Shown here: piece by piece, positions 1 to 6,663 of the stretch | Layout of the letters: each line of letters opens with the position of its first letter | Numbering within the stretch: the first letter of the stretch is position 1 | NCBI GenBank assembly: GCA_012026855.1 | Contig: VEOV01000270.1 | Span: forward strand, 1 to 10,299 | Length of the DNA: 10,299 nucleotides | Reading direction: 5' to 3' | Source: Geobacter sp. | GTDB taxonomy: Bacteria > Desulfobacterota > Desulfuromonadia > Geobacterales > DSM-12255 | Notes under the pieces: generated by a model | Seen by the model: only the letters and a program-made list of their open reading frames with translations | Told to the model about the DNA's origin: nothing | Database searches by the model: none | Program-made: the position numbers and the translations under genes

Positions 1-530
1 CCACCGATGTCGGGCAGCACCAGATGTGGACCGCCCAGTTCTTCGGTTTCAACGAACCGCGCACCCTGCTTACCTCCGGTGGTCTGGGTACCATGGGCTA
101 TGGCCTTCCGGCAGCCATGGGGGCTCAGGCGGCTTTCCCGGAGCGGCAGGTCATTACCATCTGCGGCGATGGCGGCGTGCAGATGAACATTCAGGAAATG
201 GCCACCCTTGTCCAGAACCGGCTGCCGGTAAAGATCGTTATTCTCAACAATAACTTTCTCGGCATGGTGCGTCAGTGGCAGGAGCTGTTCTTTGACAAAC
301 GCTACTCCTCCACCTGTCTGGAGCTGCCCATAGACTTCATCAAGCTTGCCGAAGCCTACGGAGCAAAAGGTTTTCAGGCCACCAAGGCTGACGAGGTTGA
401 GGCGGTGATCAAGCAGGGATTTGCCACTCCAGGGCCGGTAATCATGGAGTTCAAGGTGGCCCGTGAAGAGAAGGTACTGCCGATGGTGCCGGCTGGTGCG
501 GCTCTGAACGAAATGGTGCTCAACGCCTAG
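1..530 (+). CDS. ilvB: Acetolactate synthase large subunit, C-terminal part (5' end outside window)
   Basis: This is the last 176 residues or so of the catalytic subunit of acetohydroxyacid synthase, which makes 2-acetolactate or 2-aceto-2-hydroxybutyrate from pyruvate, the first common step of valine, leucine and isoleucine synthesis. The frame is open from base 3 and begins with TDVGQHQMW, a hallmark of the thiamine diphosphate domain of this family. The diphosphate-binding motif GDGG is encoded at 165-176 and its partner run of Asn residues (LNNN) at 243-254, followed by GMVRQWQ, the stretch that carries the herbicide-site Trp in this family. It stops with TAG at 528-530. The gene is cut by the window edge, not broken. 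The regulatory subunit follows 41 bp later, as usual. Other thiamine enzymes (glyoxylate carboligase, pyruvate oxidase) share the fold, but the partner ilvN makes acetolactate synthase the clear choice. Confidence 0.95.
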   Translation, partial: TDVGQHQMWTAQFFGFNEPRTLLTSGGLGTMGYGLPAAMGAQAAFPERQVITICGDGGVQMNIQEMATLVQNRLPVKIVILNNNFLGMVRQWQELFFDKRYSSTCLELPIDFIKLAEAYGAKGFQATKADEVEAVIKQGFATPGPVIMEFKVAREEKVLPMVPAGAALNEMVLNA

Positions 531-571
531 GTCTGTACCGCATAACATTATACAAAGGGGGTTTATGCCTC

Positions 572-1060
572 ATGAAACATACAATATCAGTGCTGGTTGA
601 AAACGAATTCGGCGTGCTGTCCCGGGTGGCAGCGCTCTTTTCCGGCCGGGGGTTCAATATTGATTCTCTCTCGGTGGCGCCGACTAATGATGAGGGGATT
701 TCCAGAATTACGCTGGTCACCAGTGGCGATGAGCAGATTCTGGAGCAGATTTCCAAGCAGCTTAACAAGCTGGTCGACGTCATCAAGGTCATTGACTTTA
801 CCGATGGCAGCGGTGTTGAACGGGAGATGGCGCTGATCAAGGTTACGGCCGAAGATGGCAGCCGGGCGGAGGTCCTCAGGATTGTGGACATCTTCCGGGC
901 CAAGATTATCGATGTCACACAGAAGTCATATACGATTGAAGCGACCGGCAATCCCACCAAGATTGACGCGATTCTCGAACTGCTCAGGCCCCTCGGGCTG
1001 AAAGAGCTGGTGCGGACTGGTGCCGTAGCCATCGGTCGCGGTGCAAAAGTCTGGAATTAA
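572..1060 (+). CDS. ilvN: Acetolactate synthase small (regulatory) subunit
   Basis: A 162-residue regulatory subunit that stimulates the IlvB catalytic subunit and confers feedback inhibition by valine. The N-terminal ACT domain (about residues 3-77) contains NEFGVLSRVAALFSGRGFNI; Asn11, Gly14, Ser17 and Asn29 match positions that in the E. coli IlvH subunit bind valine or give valine resistance when mutated, so a valine-sensitive enzyme is inferred. The C-terminal half (about 85-160) is the usual second domain ending in GRGAKVWN. Length is typical of the family. A strong purine-rich ribosome site (AAAGGGGG, 554-561) lies 10 bp before the ATG at 572. An ATG at 565 is in another frame that closes after a few codons, so it was not chosen. 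Ends in TAA. Confidence 0.96.
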   Translation: MKHTISVLVENEFGVLSRVAALFSGRGFNIDSLSVAPTNDEGISRITLVTSGDEQILEQISKQLNKLVDVIKVIDFTDGSGVEREMALIKVTAEDGSRAEVLRIVDIFRAKIIDVTQKSYTIEATGNPTKIDAILELLRPLGLKELVRTGAVAIGRGAKVWN

Positions 1061-1101
1061 TTGCCAGAAATTTCTGAGCAGAATATACATGGAGGAAGTA
1101 A

Positions 1102-2112
1102 ATGAACGTTTATTACGATAAGGATTGTGATCTCGCTATTATCAAGGGAATGAAAGTTGTCATCGTCGGTTATGGCTCACAGGGACATGCCCATGCCTGT
1201 AACCTTAACGATTCAGGAGTAGATGTGACAGTGGCGCTGCGCCCAGGTTCATCCTCTGCTGTCAAGGCCCAGAACCACGGACTGAAAGTGGCCAGCGTTG
1301 CCGATGCCGTGCCTGCTGCCGACCTGATCATGATCCTTACCCCGGACGAGTTCCAGTCGAGACTTTATAATGACGAGATCGCGCCCAAGCTGAAGAAAGG
1401 TGCGACCCTTGCCTTTGCCCACGGCTTTGCCATCCACTACAATCAGGTTGTGCCCCGTGCCGACCTGGATGTCATCATGATTGCCCCGAAAGCACCTGGG
1501 CACACTGTTCGTTCTGAATTTGTCCGTGGCGGCGGCATTCCTGACCTGATCGCCGTTTTCCAGGACGCTTCCGGCAAAGCCCGCGAAGTGGCCCTCTCCT
1601 ATGCCAGTGCCATTGGTGGCGGCCGTACCGGCATCATCGAGACAACCTTCAAGGACGAGACCGAGACCGACCTGTTCGGTGAGCAGGCAGTACTTTGCGG
1701 TGGTGCTGTTGAACTGGTCAAGGCCGGTTTCGAGACCCTGGTTGAAGGCGGCTATGCCCCTGAAATGGCCTACTTCGAGTGGCTCCATGAGCTGAAACTG
1801 ATTGTCGACCTGATGTACGAGGGCGGCATTGCCAACATGAACTACTCCATCTCCATCATCGCCGAGTTCGGTGAGTTTGTCACCGGTCCGCGGTTCATCA
1901 ATGACGAGAGCCGCAAGGCGATGAAGGAGTGTCTCAACAATATCCAGAACGGCGAGTATGCCAAGCGCTTCATCCTCGAAGGGGCTGCTAACTACCCTGA
2001 AATGACCGCCCGCCGCCGCCTCAATGCTGCCCATCCGATAGAAGTAGTTGGTGAGCGTCTCCGCAGCATGATGCCCTGGATCAAGAAGATCGTTGACAAG
2101 AGCAAGAACTAG
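1102..2112 (+). CDS. ilvC: Ketol-acid reductoisomerase (class I)
   Basis: A 336-residue short-form (class I) enzyme that converts acetolactate or acetohydroxybutyrate to the dihydroxy acid with Mg2+ and NAD(P)H, the second common step of branched-chain amino acid synthesis. The Rossmann motif GYGSQGHAHA is at residues 23-32. The loop after beta 2 has Arg47 and Ser50-52, a pattern usually linked to NADPH preference (inference). Catalytic residues of the family are present: His107, the APKAPGHTVRSEF segment at 129-140, metal ligands Asp190 and Glu194 in ETETDLFGEQ, Glu226 and Glu230, and Ser251. No key residue is missing. The ribosome site GGAGG (1091-1095) is 6 bp from the ATG. It lies 41 bp after ilvN and 5 bp before psd, so it is very likely cotranscribed with both. 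Confidence 0.98.
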   Translation: MNVYYDKDCDLAIIKGMKVVIVGYGSQGHAHACNLNDSGVDVTVALRPGSSSAVKAQNHGLKVASVADAVPAADLIMILTPDEFQSRLYNDEIAPKLKKGATLAFAHGFAIHYNQVVPRADLDVIMIAPKAPGHTVRSEFVRGGGIPDLIAVFQDASGKAREVALSYASAIGGGRTGIIETTFKDETETDLFGEQAVLCGGAVELVKAGFETLVEGGYAPEMAYFEWLHELKLIVDLMYEGGIANMNYSISIIAEFGEFVTGPRFINDESRKAMKECLNNIQNGEYAKRFILEGAANYPEMTARRRLNAAHPIEVVGERLRSMMPWIKKIVDKSKN

Positions 2113-2117
2113 TTCTG

Positions 2118-2780
2118 ATGCGTAATCAGAGCACACCTATTGCTATGGAAGGGCTCCCCTTTATCCTCGGTTTCGGAGGGGGGAGCTTTCTCTTCTATCT
2201 TATTGCTTCATCTGCCGGGTCAACCCCGTCATATGTTCTGGCAGCGTTGCTGCTGCTGTTGGCAGTCTTCTCGGTGTTTTTCTTCCGGAATCCCCACAGG
2301 ACTTCTTCTGCGGATGAGGGCGCAGTCATCGCCCCCGCTGACGGCCTGGTCATTTTTCTGGGGGAGGCCAAAGAGGAGCATACCGGTGACATGATGATGA
2401 AGGTCAGTATCTTCATGTCGGTCTTCAATGTGCATATCAATCGGGTGCCGTTGACCGGCAAACTGGTCGATAATTTCTACGTCAAGGGCAAATTTCTTGA
2501 TGTGAGAGATCAGCGGGCAACATTTGAAAACGAGCGTAACGGCCTGGTAATAGAGACGGCCAAGGGGCTCAAGCTGGTAGTTGTCCAGGTTGCCGGGCTG
2601 ATTGCCAGGAGAATTGTCTGTTACCCCCGTGTGGGGGAGATGCTGCTCCGGGGAGATCGCTACGGACTGATCCGTTTTGGTTCGCGGCTTGACGTATTTT
2701 TGCCGCTGAATGCAGAAGTAAAGGTTGTCATGGGTGAGAAAACTGTCGGCGGTGAGACTGTCCTGGGGATACTGCCATGA
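2118..2780 (+). CDS. psd: Phosphatidylserine decarboxylase proenzyme (short, PSD-A type)
   Basis: A 220-residue pyruvoyl enzyme that decarboxylates phosphatidylserine to phosphatidylethanolamine at the inner membrane. It is the short form of the family. Hydrophobic segments at about residues 14-31 and 38-56 anchor it. Conserved parts follow in order: FFRNPHR (55-61), APADG (72-76, with Asp75), NVHINR (104-109, with His106) and RYGLIRFGSRLDVFLP near the C-terminus. Self-cleavage is expected between Gly188 and Ser189; Ser189 would become the pyruvoyl group, and Asp75, His106 and Ser189 match the known triad. The start at 2118 has only a weak ribosome site, and lies 5 bp after the ilvC stop, which suggests translational coupling. 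A second ATG at 2145 is possible but has no better site. The gene overlaps pssA by ATGA. Confidence 0.95.
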   Translation: MRNQSTPIAMEGLPFILGFGGGSFLFYLIASSAGSTPSYVLAALLLLLAVFSVFFFRNPHRTSSADEGAVIAPADGLVIFLGEAKEEHTGDMMMKVSIFMSVFNVHINRVPLTGKLVDNFYVKGKFLDVRDQRATFENERNGLVIETAKGLKLVVVQVAGLIARRIVCYPRVGEMLLRGDRYGLIRFGSRLDVFLPLNAEVKVVMGEKTVGGETVLGILP

Positions 2781-3574
2781 GTGAAGTGCAGACAAGCCGT
2801 TCTGAAAGTATGCGGAAAGGGATCTACATCCTCCCGAACCTGTTCACCACCGGCAGCATGTTTGCCGGTTTCTACGGGATGATTGCCGGCATCAACGGCG
2901 ATTACAAGACAGCGGCCATCTGCATCCTCATCTCTGCCGTATTCGACGGACTTGACGGCAAGGTTGCCCGTGCCACAGGGACCACCAGCAAGTTCGGGGT
3001 TGAATACGACTCCCTTGCCGACCTGGTCTCTTTCGGTGTCGCGCCGGGTCTCATCATGTACTTCTGGGCACTGAAACCGTTCGGACGTCTCGGGTGGCTG
3101 GCAGCATTCCTTTTCGTGGTCTGCGGCGCGCTCCGTCTGGCACGCTTCAATGTGCAGGTCGAGACGGTGGAGAGCAAGCGGTTTGTCGGTCTCCCCATTC
3201 CGGCTGCAGCCAGCATGGTTTCGGCGACGATCCTCTTTTTCAATCACATGGGTTGGCCAAGTTCCTATGCGAAGCAGGCGATTCCGGTCCTGATTTATCT
3301 GCTTGCCTTCCTCATGGTTTCAAGCATCAAGTACTACTCCTTCAAGGACCCGGAAATCATCAAGAAACAGCCGTTCGGTTTCCTGGTGCTGGCCGTGCTG
3401 CTGCTGATTATCATCGCTGCCGAGCCGGCAATCATGATGTTTTCCCTGTTTGTCTGCTACCTGCTGTCAGGGCCGGTAGCTTTCATCTTCACCTGGCCCA
3501 GAAGACGCCGCCTGGAGAAGGTTATCCACAAACGGCATGAAGCACAGCATGGCAACCCAGGCGATGATAACTAG
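2777..3574 (+). CDS. pssA: CDP-diacylglycerol--serine O-phosphatidyltransferase
   Basis: A 265-residue multi-pass inner-membrane enzyme that makes phosphatidylserine from CDP-diacylglycerol and serine, supplying the substrate of the psd product encoded just upstream. The full CDP-alcohol phosphatidyltransferase signature DG-x2-AR-x8-G-x3-D-x3-D is visible, with Asp57, Asp60, Gly61, Ala64-Arg65, Gly74, Asp78 and Asp82. Several hydrophobic stretches follow (about 86-97, 107-120, 144-160, 170-186, 200-240), and the C-terminus is basic (WPRRRRLEK). The N-terminal YILPNLFTTGSMFAG is typical of the Bacillus-type (type II) synthase, not of the peripheral E. coli type. Its ATG overlaps the psd stop. 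The pairing with psd makes serine the likely acceptor instead of glycerol phosphate or inositol. It ends in TAG only 7 bp before the -35 box of the leuA promoter. Confidence 0.93.
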   Translation: MSEVQTSRSESMRKGIYILPNLFTTGSMFAGFYGMIAGINGDYKTAAICILISAVFDGLDGKVARATGTTSKFGVEYDSLADLVSFGVAPGLIMYFWALKPFGRLGWLAAFLFVVCGALRLARFNVQVETVESKRFVGLPIPAAASMVSATILFFNHMGWPSSYAKQAIPVLIYLLAFLMVSSIKYYSFKDPEIIKKQPFGFLVLAVLLLIIIAAEPAIMMFSLFVCYLLSGPVAFIFTWPRRRRLEKVIHKRHEAQHGNPGDDN

Positions 3575-3581
3575 AAATACC

Positions 3582-3611
3582 TTGACATTTTTTGCATAAC
3601 TTCTTTATCAT
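3582..3611 (+). promoter_or_regulatory. Sigma-70 promoter of leuA leader
   Basis: A perfect -35 box TTGACA (3582-3587) and a -10 box TATCAT (3606-3611, five of six matches to TATAAT) are separated by 18 bp. Transcription should begin around 3617-3620, just before the T-box RNA. There is no terminator between the pssA stop (3574) and this promoter, so the upstream operon could also read into the leader. Confidence 0.75.
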
Positions 3612-3629
3612 CACAAAAATTGCAAAGGC

Positions 3630-3861
3630 AATGAAGAGGAGTAGTAGTCTCAACTCTTTTCCCAGAGAGCCGGTGGTTGGTGCAAACCGGTAAAAGAGCA
3701 GATGAACTCGCCTTGGAGCCGCTTCACTGAACCTAAGTAGGTGAAGACGTCCACCGACGTTACCGGTAATAGAGGCTCTTGAGTAGTAATGCTCAAGGGT
3801 GAAAAAGGGTGGTACCGCGGAGACTCAGGCCTTCGCCCCTTGTTTGGGGCGGAGGCTTTTT
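3630..3861 (+). promoter_or_regulatory. Leucine T-box riboswitch (tRNA-Leu-sensing attenuator)
   Basis: This leader RNA binds uncharged tRNA-Leu and then lets transcription reach leuA. Stem I closes by TGAAG (3632-3636) with CTTCA (3722-3726), carries GGAGTAGTA (3638-3646), an upper helix CTCTTTT/AAAAGAG (3654-3660 with 3692-3698), the AGAGAG bulge (3664-3669) and the GGTG distal loop. The specifier loop reads GAA-CTC-GCC, giving specifier codon CUC (3707-3709), leucine. A pseudoknot-like region follows (about 3731-3770), then Stem III (3776-3783 with 3792-3799). The T-box proper, AGGGTGGTACCGCG, is at 3806-3819. In the antiterminator, 3806-3809 pairs with 3837-3840 and 3817-3819 with 3834-3836, leaving the seven-base bulge UGGUACC, whose UGGU can pair with the ACCA end of tRNA-Leu. 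These pairings exclude the terminator at 3829-3861. The class is mainly Gram-positive, but leuA T-boxes in deltaproteobacteria have been reported. Confidence 0.95.
3829..3861 (+). terminator. Intrinsic terminator of the leuA T-box attenuator
   Basis: An 11-bp stem (3829-3839 with 3846-3856, one G-U pair) with a six-base loop is followed by five T residues (3857-3861). Its 5' arm shares 3834-3840 with the antiterminator, so the two structures are mutually exclusive. It should form when tRNA-Leu is charged and stop transcription before leuA. Confidence 0.92.
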
Positions 3862-3917
3862 CTATTTCTGCCGGCTTTGTTCAGCTGGTAGCAGGCAAAC
3901 AACAGGAGGATAAGTTA

Positions 3918-5471
3918 ATGGCAAAGAAAGATGAGCAGAGACAGGTAATCTTTTTTGATACCACGCTGCGTGATGGGGAACAGGCTCCGGGCAACAGCAT
4001 GAATATCGAGGAAAAACTGCGGATCGCGCGCCAACTGGAAAAGCTTAAAGTCGATGTTATCGAAGCAGGTTTTCCCATTGCTTCCGAGGGGGATTTCGAA
4101 GCGGTCAAGCGGGTTGCCCAGACAATCAAGGGGGCTCAGATTGCGGGACTTAGCCGTTCCAGCTTCAAGGACATCGACCGGGCCTGGGAAGCGCTGCAGT
4201 ATGCCGGCGAGCGTGGCCGGATTCACACCTTCATAGCCACTTCCGATATTCATATGAAATACAAGCTGCAGATGGAGCCAGCCAGGGTACTCGAATCGGC
4301 TGTTAAGGCCGTGAAGAGGGCGCGCTCGTACACTCCCAACGTAGAATTTTCCTGTGAAGATGCTGTTCGTACCCGGCTCCCTTTTCTTGCCGAGGTGGTT
4401 GCCGCTGTCATTGATGCCGGGGCTACAACAGTGAATATTCCTGATACGGTAGGTTATACGATCCCGTTCGAATATTTCAATATTATCAGCTACCTTAAGC
4501 AGAATGTTGCCAATATTGACCAGGCAGTAATTTCTGTCCACTGTCACAATGACCTCGGACTCTCGGTAGCCAATTCCATTTCCGCCGTCATGGCTGGTGC
4601 CGGGCAGGTAGAGTGCACCATTAACGGTATTGGTGAGCGCGCCGGAAACTGTTCGCTGGAAGAATTTGTCATGGCGATGCGTACCCGGCGTGACATTCTC
4701 CCTTACAAAACCAATGTTGTCACCGAGCAGCTCACCCCGGCCAGTCGGCTCCTCTCGACCATCACCGGTATTATGGTGCAGCCTAACAAGGCCATAGTCG
4801 GCGCCAATGCCTTTGCCCATGAGGCGGGGATTCACCAGCACGGCATGATGATGGATAAGTCAACTTACGAGATCATGACCCCTGAGTCGGTCGGACTCAA
4901 GACCAGCTCACTGGTTCTCGGCAAGCACTCAGGTCGGCATGCCTTCAAAAAACGGCTTGAGGAGTTGGGTTATGATCTGGATGATGCCTCTTTGAATAAA
5001 GCCTTTGAAAAGTTCAAGGCGCTGGCGGATCTGAAAAAAGAGGTTTTTGATGAGGACCTTGAAGCGATCATGACCGAGGAGATGGCACAGGCTGAGGAGA
5101 AGTACAAGCTTGACCATATCACTGTCACCTGTGGCTCCTTTGCCGTTGCTACTGCCACGGTACAGATGGAGATCGAGGGCAAGTCTGTCAGGACGGCCGA
5201 GCTTGGCGACGGTCCGGTAGATGCCACCCTGAAGGCAATCAAGAAGCTGACCAAGTGCAAGGCAAAGCTCCTTACCTACAACGTCGGCGCTATTACCAGC
5301 GGCACAGATGCCCAGGGTGAAGTCACTGTAAAAGTCTCTGAAGGGGATCGCACCGTCACCGGCAGAGGCTCTTCAACTGATATCATCGAGGCATCAGCCA
5401 AGGCGTTTATCAACGCCCTTAACCGGCTAGAGGTGATAAGGGAGCGCTTTGAGGAGCGAGGCGCACTGTAG
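3918..5471 (+). CDS. leuA: 2-isopropylmalate synthase
   Basis: A 517-residue enzyme that condenses acetyl-CoA with 2-oxoisovalerate, the committed step of leucine synthesis. The HMGL-like TIM barrel starts with FFDTTLRDGEQAPG (Asp14, Arg18, Asp19). Metal ligands are Asp14, His208 and His210 in VHCHND, and Asn244 in GIGERAGN. The linker holds GANAFAHEAGIHQHG (295-309) and LVLGKHSGRHAF. The C-terminal LeuA dimer domain (about 398-510) is complete, so feedback inhibition by leucine is expected. The start at 3918 has an AGGAGGA site (3904-3910) 7 bp upstream. The frame stays open back to an ATG at 3789, but that lies inside the T-box RNA and would add 43 unrelated residues, so it is rejected. Homocitrate and citramalate synthases are related, but length, dimer domain and leucine-specific leader favour leuA. 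Confidence 0.96.
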   Translation: MAKKDEQRQVIFFDTTLRDGEQAPGNSMNIEEKLRIARQLEKLKVDVIEAGFPIASEGDFEAVKRVAQTIKGAQIAGLSRSSFKDIDRAWEALQYAGERGRIHTFIATSDIHMKYKLQMEPARVLESAVKAVKRARSYTPNVEFSCEDAVRTRLPFLAEVVAAVIDAGATTVNIPDTVGYTIPFEYFNIISYLKQNVANIDQAVISVHCHNDLGLSVANSISAVMAGAGQVECTINGIGERAGNCSLEEFVMAMRTRRDILPYKTNVVTEQLTPASRLLSTITGIMVQPNKAIVGANAFAHEAGIHQHGMMMDKSTYEIMTPESVGLKTSSLVLGKHSGRHAFKKRLEELGYDLDDASLNKAFEKFKALADLKKEVFDEDLEAIMTEEMAQAEEKYKLDHITVTCGSFAVATATVQMEIEGKSVRTAELGDGPVDATLKAIKKLTKCKAKLLTYNVGAITSGTDAQGEVTVKVSEGDRTVTGRGSSTDIIEASAKAFINALNRLEVIRERFEERGAL

Positions 5472-5535
5472 TTGCTACTCAGTAAATGTGAAGTAAAAGT
5501 TTAGTGACAAAGCAGATTCTGTTCATCATAAGTAA

Positions 5536-5573
5536 AGAGGCCGCTTCCTGTACGGGGAAGCGGCCTCTGTTTT
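5536..5573. terminator. Bidirectional terminator between leuA and the arn operon
   Basis: A perfect 13-bp stem (5536-5548 with 5556-5568) with a seven-base loop follows leuA by 64 bp and is trailed by GTTTTA on the + strand. On the - strand the same hairpin comes 23 bp after the decarboxylase stop and is followed by TTTACTTAT. It sits between convergent genes and probably ends both transcripts, more strongly on the + strand. Confidence 0.85.
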
Positions 5574-5591
5574 ATCCAGGATCTTGAACTG

Positions 5592-6632
5592 CTAAAGCAG
5601 GTGCTTGATCTTCTCCCTCTCGTGCACCAGGTAGAACTCCAGGGTTTTGCGCAGCGCATCCTCAACGGTTGTCTTTGGCTCCCAGCCAAGCTTTGCCTTG
5701 GCGTTTTTCACTGATGGCACACGGGTCAGCATGTCCTGATAGCCTTTGCCGTAGAAGTCCCCCGAGGTAACTTCCACCAGCTGGCAGCTGTCGGCCTTCT
5801 CCTTGTAGTCAGGATACTCCGCCACCAGTTTCACGAGCTTTTCGGCCAGCTCCTTGACAGAAAGGTCGTTGGTCGGGTTGCCAATGTTGAAGATGCCTCG
5901 CTCGGCAGAGCCGTTCTCGTTGGCAATGATCTTCACCAGGCAGTCGATGCCGTCCTCGATGTAGGTGAAGGAGCGTCGTTGGGCGCCGCCGTCCACCAGC
6001 TGGATCGGCTCGCCGGCAATGATGTTGTAGAGGAACTGGGTCAGCACCCGGGAGCTTCCCTCTTTGGCGGTGGAGATGGAATCAAGCTTGGGGCCGATCC
6101 AGTTGAATGGCCGGAACAGGGTGTAGCGCAGCCCTTCATGCTCGCCGTAGGCATAGATGACCCGGTCGAGCATCTGCTTGGCGCAGGAATAAATCCAGCG
6201 CTCCTTATTGATCGGGCCGAGCTGGAGCGGCGAACTCTCCTCGTCGAATTCCCGGTCAGGGCTCATGCCGTAGACTTCGGAGGTGGACGGAAAGATAACC
6301 CTTTTCTTGTGCTTGACGCAGAGACGGATGATCTTCAGGTTCTCCTCGAAATCAAGCTCGAAGACTCTCAAGGGATCCTTGACATAAGTGACCGGGGTGG
6401 CAATGGCCACCAGCGGCAGCACCACGTCGCACTTCTTGATGTGGTACTCGATCCACTCCTTGTTGATGGTGATGTCCCCCTCCAGGAAGTGGAAGCGCGG
6501 GTCGCCCATGGAGCGCTCCAGCTTGTCGGTGGCCATGTCCAGGCCGTAGACTTCCCAGTCGGTGGTGGTGAGGATGCGGTGGGTGAGGGCGTTGCCGATG
6601 AAACCGTTAACGCCCAGAATCAGTACTTTCAT
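5592..6632 (-). CDS. arnA: UDP-glucuronate decarboxylase (ArnA C-terminal domain type, stand-alone)
   Basis: A 346-residue NAD+-dependent enzyme of the extended SDR family. It should oxidise and decarboxylate UDP-glucuronate to UDP-4-keto-L-arabinose (UDP-Ara4O), the first dedicated step of Ara4N synthesis, in the cytoplasm. It aligns throughout with the dehydrogenase half of E. coli ArnA: NAD motif GVNGFIG (7-13), EWIEYH.KKCDVVLPLVAIA (59-78), RVFELDFEENL, PSTSEVYG (115-122), LFRPFNWIGP and GKGYQDM. Catalytic residues are visible: Ser118, Glu119, Tyr148, Lys152, and Arg304 matching E. coli Arg619. In E. coli this domain is fused behind a formyltransferase; here it begins at its own ATG with an AAGGAGA site 8 bp upstream, 31 bp after the formyltransferase stop. 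It is the last gene of the minus-strand operon. A general UXS-type decarboxylase (UDP-xylose) is less likely given these motifs and neighbours. Confidence 0.93.
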   Translation of the reverse strand: MKVLILGVNGFIGNALTHRILTTTDWEVYGLDMATDKLERSMGDPRFHFLEGDITINKEWIEYHIKKCDVVLPLVAIATPVTYVKDPLRVFELDFEENLKIIRLCVKHKKRVIFPSTSEVYGMSPDREFDEESSPLQLGPINKERWIYSCAKQMLDRVIYAYGEHEGLRYTLFRPFNWIGPKLDSISTAKEGSSRVLTQFLYNIIAGEPIQLVDGGAQRRSFTYIEDGIDCLVKIIANENGSAERGIFNIGNPTNDLSVKELAEKLVKLVAEYPDYKEKADSCQLVEVTSGDFYGKGYQDMLTRVPSVKNAKAKLGWEPKTTVEDALRKTLEFYLVHEREKIKHLL

Positions 6633-6663
6633 GATTGTTGTCTCCTTGTTGCGAACTGTTTAG

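Noticed and set aside
1065..1076. Perfect palindrome CAGAAATTTCTG between ilvN and ilvC
   Set aside because: Twelve bases, AT-rich centre, no T-run, and no second copy seen; too little to call an operator or terminator.
1249..2136. Long open frame antisense to ilvC (295 codons, - strand)
   Set aside because: It mirrors the codon bias of ilvC, matches no family I know and has no supporting context.
2145..2147. Alternative psd start at the second ATG
   Set aside because: It has no better ribosome site, and the extra N-terminal residues from 2118 look like the usual start in related proteins as I recall them; it is not excluded.
3760..3769. Palindrome TTACCGGTAA in the leuA leader
   Set aside because: It falls in the T-box pseudoknot-like region between Stem I and Stem III and is better explained as part of that RNA structure.
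3915..4841. Long open frame antisense to leuA (308 codons, - strand)
   Set aside because: The leuA frame has clear catalytic motifs over the same bases; the opposite frame looks like a shadow.
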